Shown here one piece after another: positions 63,681-64,000 of a stretch of DNA of 64,000 nt. Source of the stretch: Diphasiastrum complanatum (lineage: Eukaryota; Streptophyta; Lycopodiopsida; Lycopodiales; Lycopodiaceae). How positions within the stretch are numbered: the first letter of the stretch is position 1; every line of letters begins with the position of its first letter. The stretch lies in the NCBI GenBank assembly GCA_029204225.1, contig CM055104.1, forward strand, positions 50,575,935 through 50,639,934, given 5' to 3'. The position numbers and the translations under genes were made by a program. The notes under the pieces are model-generated. The model had not been told where the DNA came from and did not search any database. It worked only from the letters and a program-made list of their open reading frames with translations.

Positions 63681-64000
63681 TGTCCGTTTTACATCCTCAA
63701 GCGTGCAAGGGCGGGCATGATCTTGAAAACTGTACGATGAGGTAATCTTGCGTGTGTACTGATGTACTCACCACAATACGGATAAAACTTGACACGTGGC
63801 AGGTTTTGATTGAGCTGGGGCCAAACCTAGAGAGGCCAGTGCTTTAAAAGCCATCTAAATGAGAGCTGCCCCTAGGTTACTTGGAAAAAAAAAAAACTGG
63901 GGCAAGTTGTCACGATTTCTGAAACTTTTACGGTCAGGACGAGAGAGAGAGAGAGAAAATATGGGACGATAGATTTGCTCGAAGATCTGCATTATCCTCG
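63681..64000. other. Window end, no gene seen
   Basis: A 13-base A run at 63883 and a short GA repeat at 63940-63955. No coding signal. Confidence 0.45.

Noticed and set aside
1-64000. CRISPR arrays, prokaryotic operons, tRNA and rRNA genes
   Set aside because: None seen; spacing and composition of the repeats do not fit CRISPR, and no cloverleaf or rRNA landmark was recognised by eye.

Overview
The window is plant nuclear DNA. The signs are: nested Ty1/copia and Ty3/gypsy LTR retrotransposons (including chromodomain elements and elements primed from tRNA-Asp), hAT and PIF/Harbinger transposase remnants, MITE-like foldbacks, and one spliced nuclear gene with GT-AG introns. The very high retroelement load with little else suggests a large genome. 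A seed-free plant such as a fern is my guess, but the sequence alone does not prove it. No bacterial operon, CRISPR array, rRNA or tRNA gene was seen.

Layout. 1-8071 is minus-strand retroelement debris: a copia RNase H piece, then an Athila-like Ty3/gypsy element (family A) with LTR, PBS, gag, an internally inverted protease-RT block, integrase and an extra 3' reading frame (ORF3). 8072-8812 is a possible coding remnant trapped between two LTRs. 8813-13860 is a decayed but nearly full-order chromovirus (C1). 13861-18143 is the 3' half of a second family A copy (A'), whose ORF3 is interrupted by an unrelated LTR (family E). 18148-18580 is an LTR (R1). 18765-21509 (minus) is the only convincing intact host gene: six exons, 683 residues, a class-V aminotransferase / cysteine-desulfurase-like PLP enzyme. 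21510-27210 is sparse, with a MITE-like repeat, a decayed LTR and a hAT transposase remnant cut by a chromovirus LTR. 27391-35800 is family B (plus), related to A, with two protease-like domains in tandem, no integrase and a full-length ORF3. 36669-43069 holds copia elements in nested and inverted arrangement. 43283-45223 holds LTR pieces. 45226-49310 is a second chromovirus (C2) with an RNase H/integrase deletion. 49349-51180 is a third copia family. 51290-55422 is a minus-strand family B copy. 55423-64000 is sparse: a PIF/Harbinger remnant, microsatellites, a long-TIR MITE and foldback sequences.

Main point of interest. Families A and B have different LTRs but share a tRNA-Asp PBS, the same polypurine tract, gag with three zinc knuckles, and a long ORF3 downstream of pol. 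ORF3 appears four times, with a conserved N-terminal domain, a coiled-coil middle and a conserved C-terminal domain in the two copies that reach that far. I do not recognise it as a known enzyme or envelope protein. The tandem protease arrangement in B is the second notable feature.
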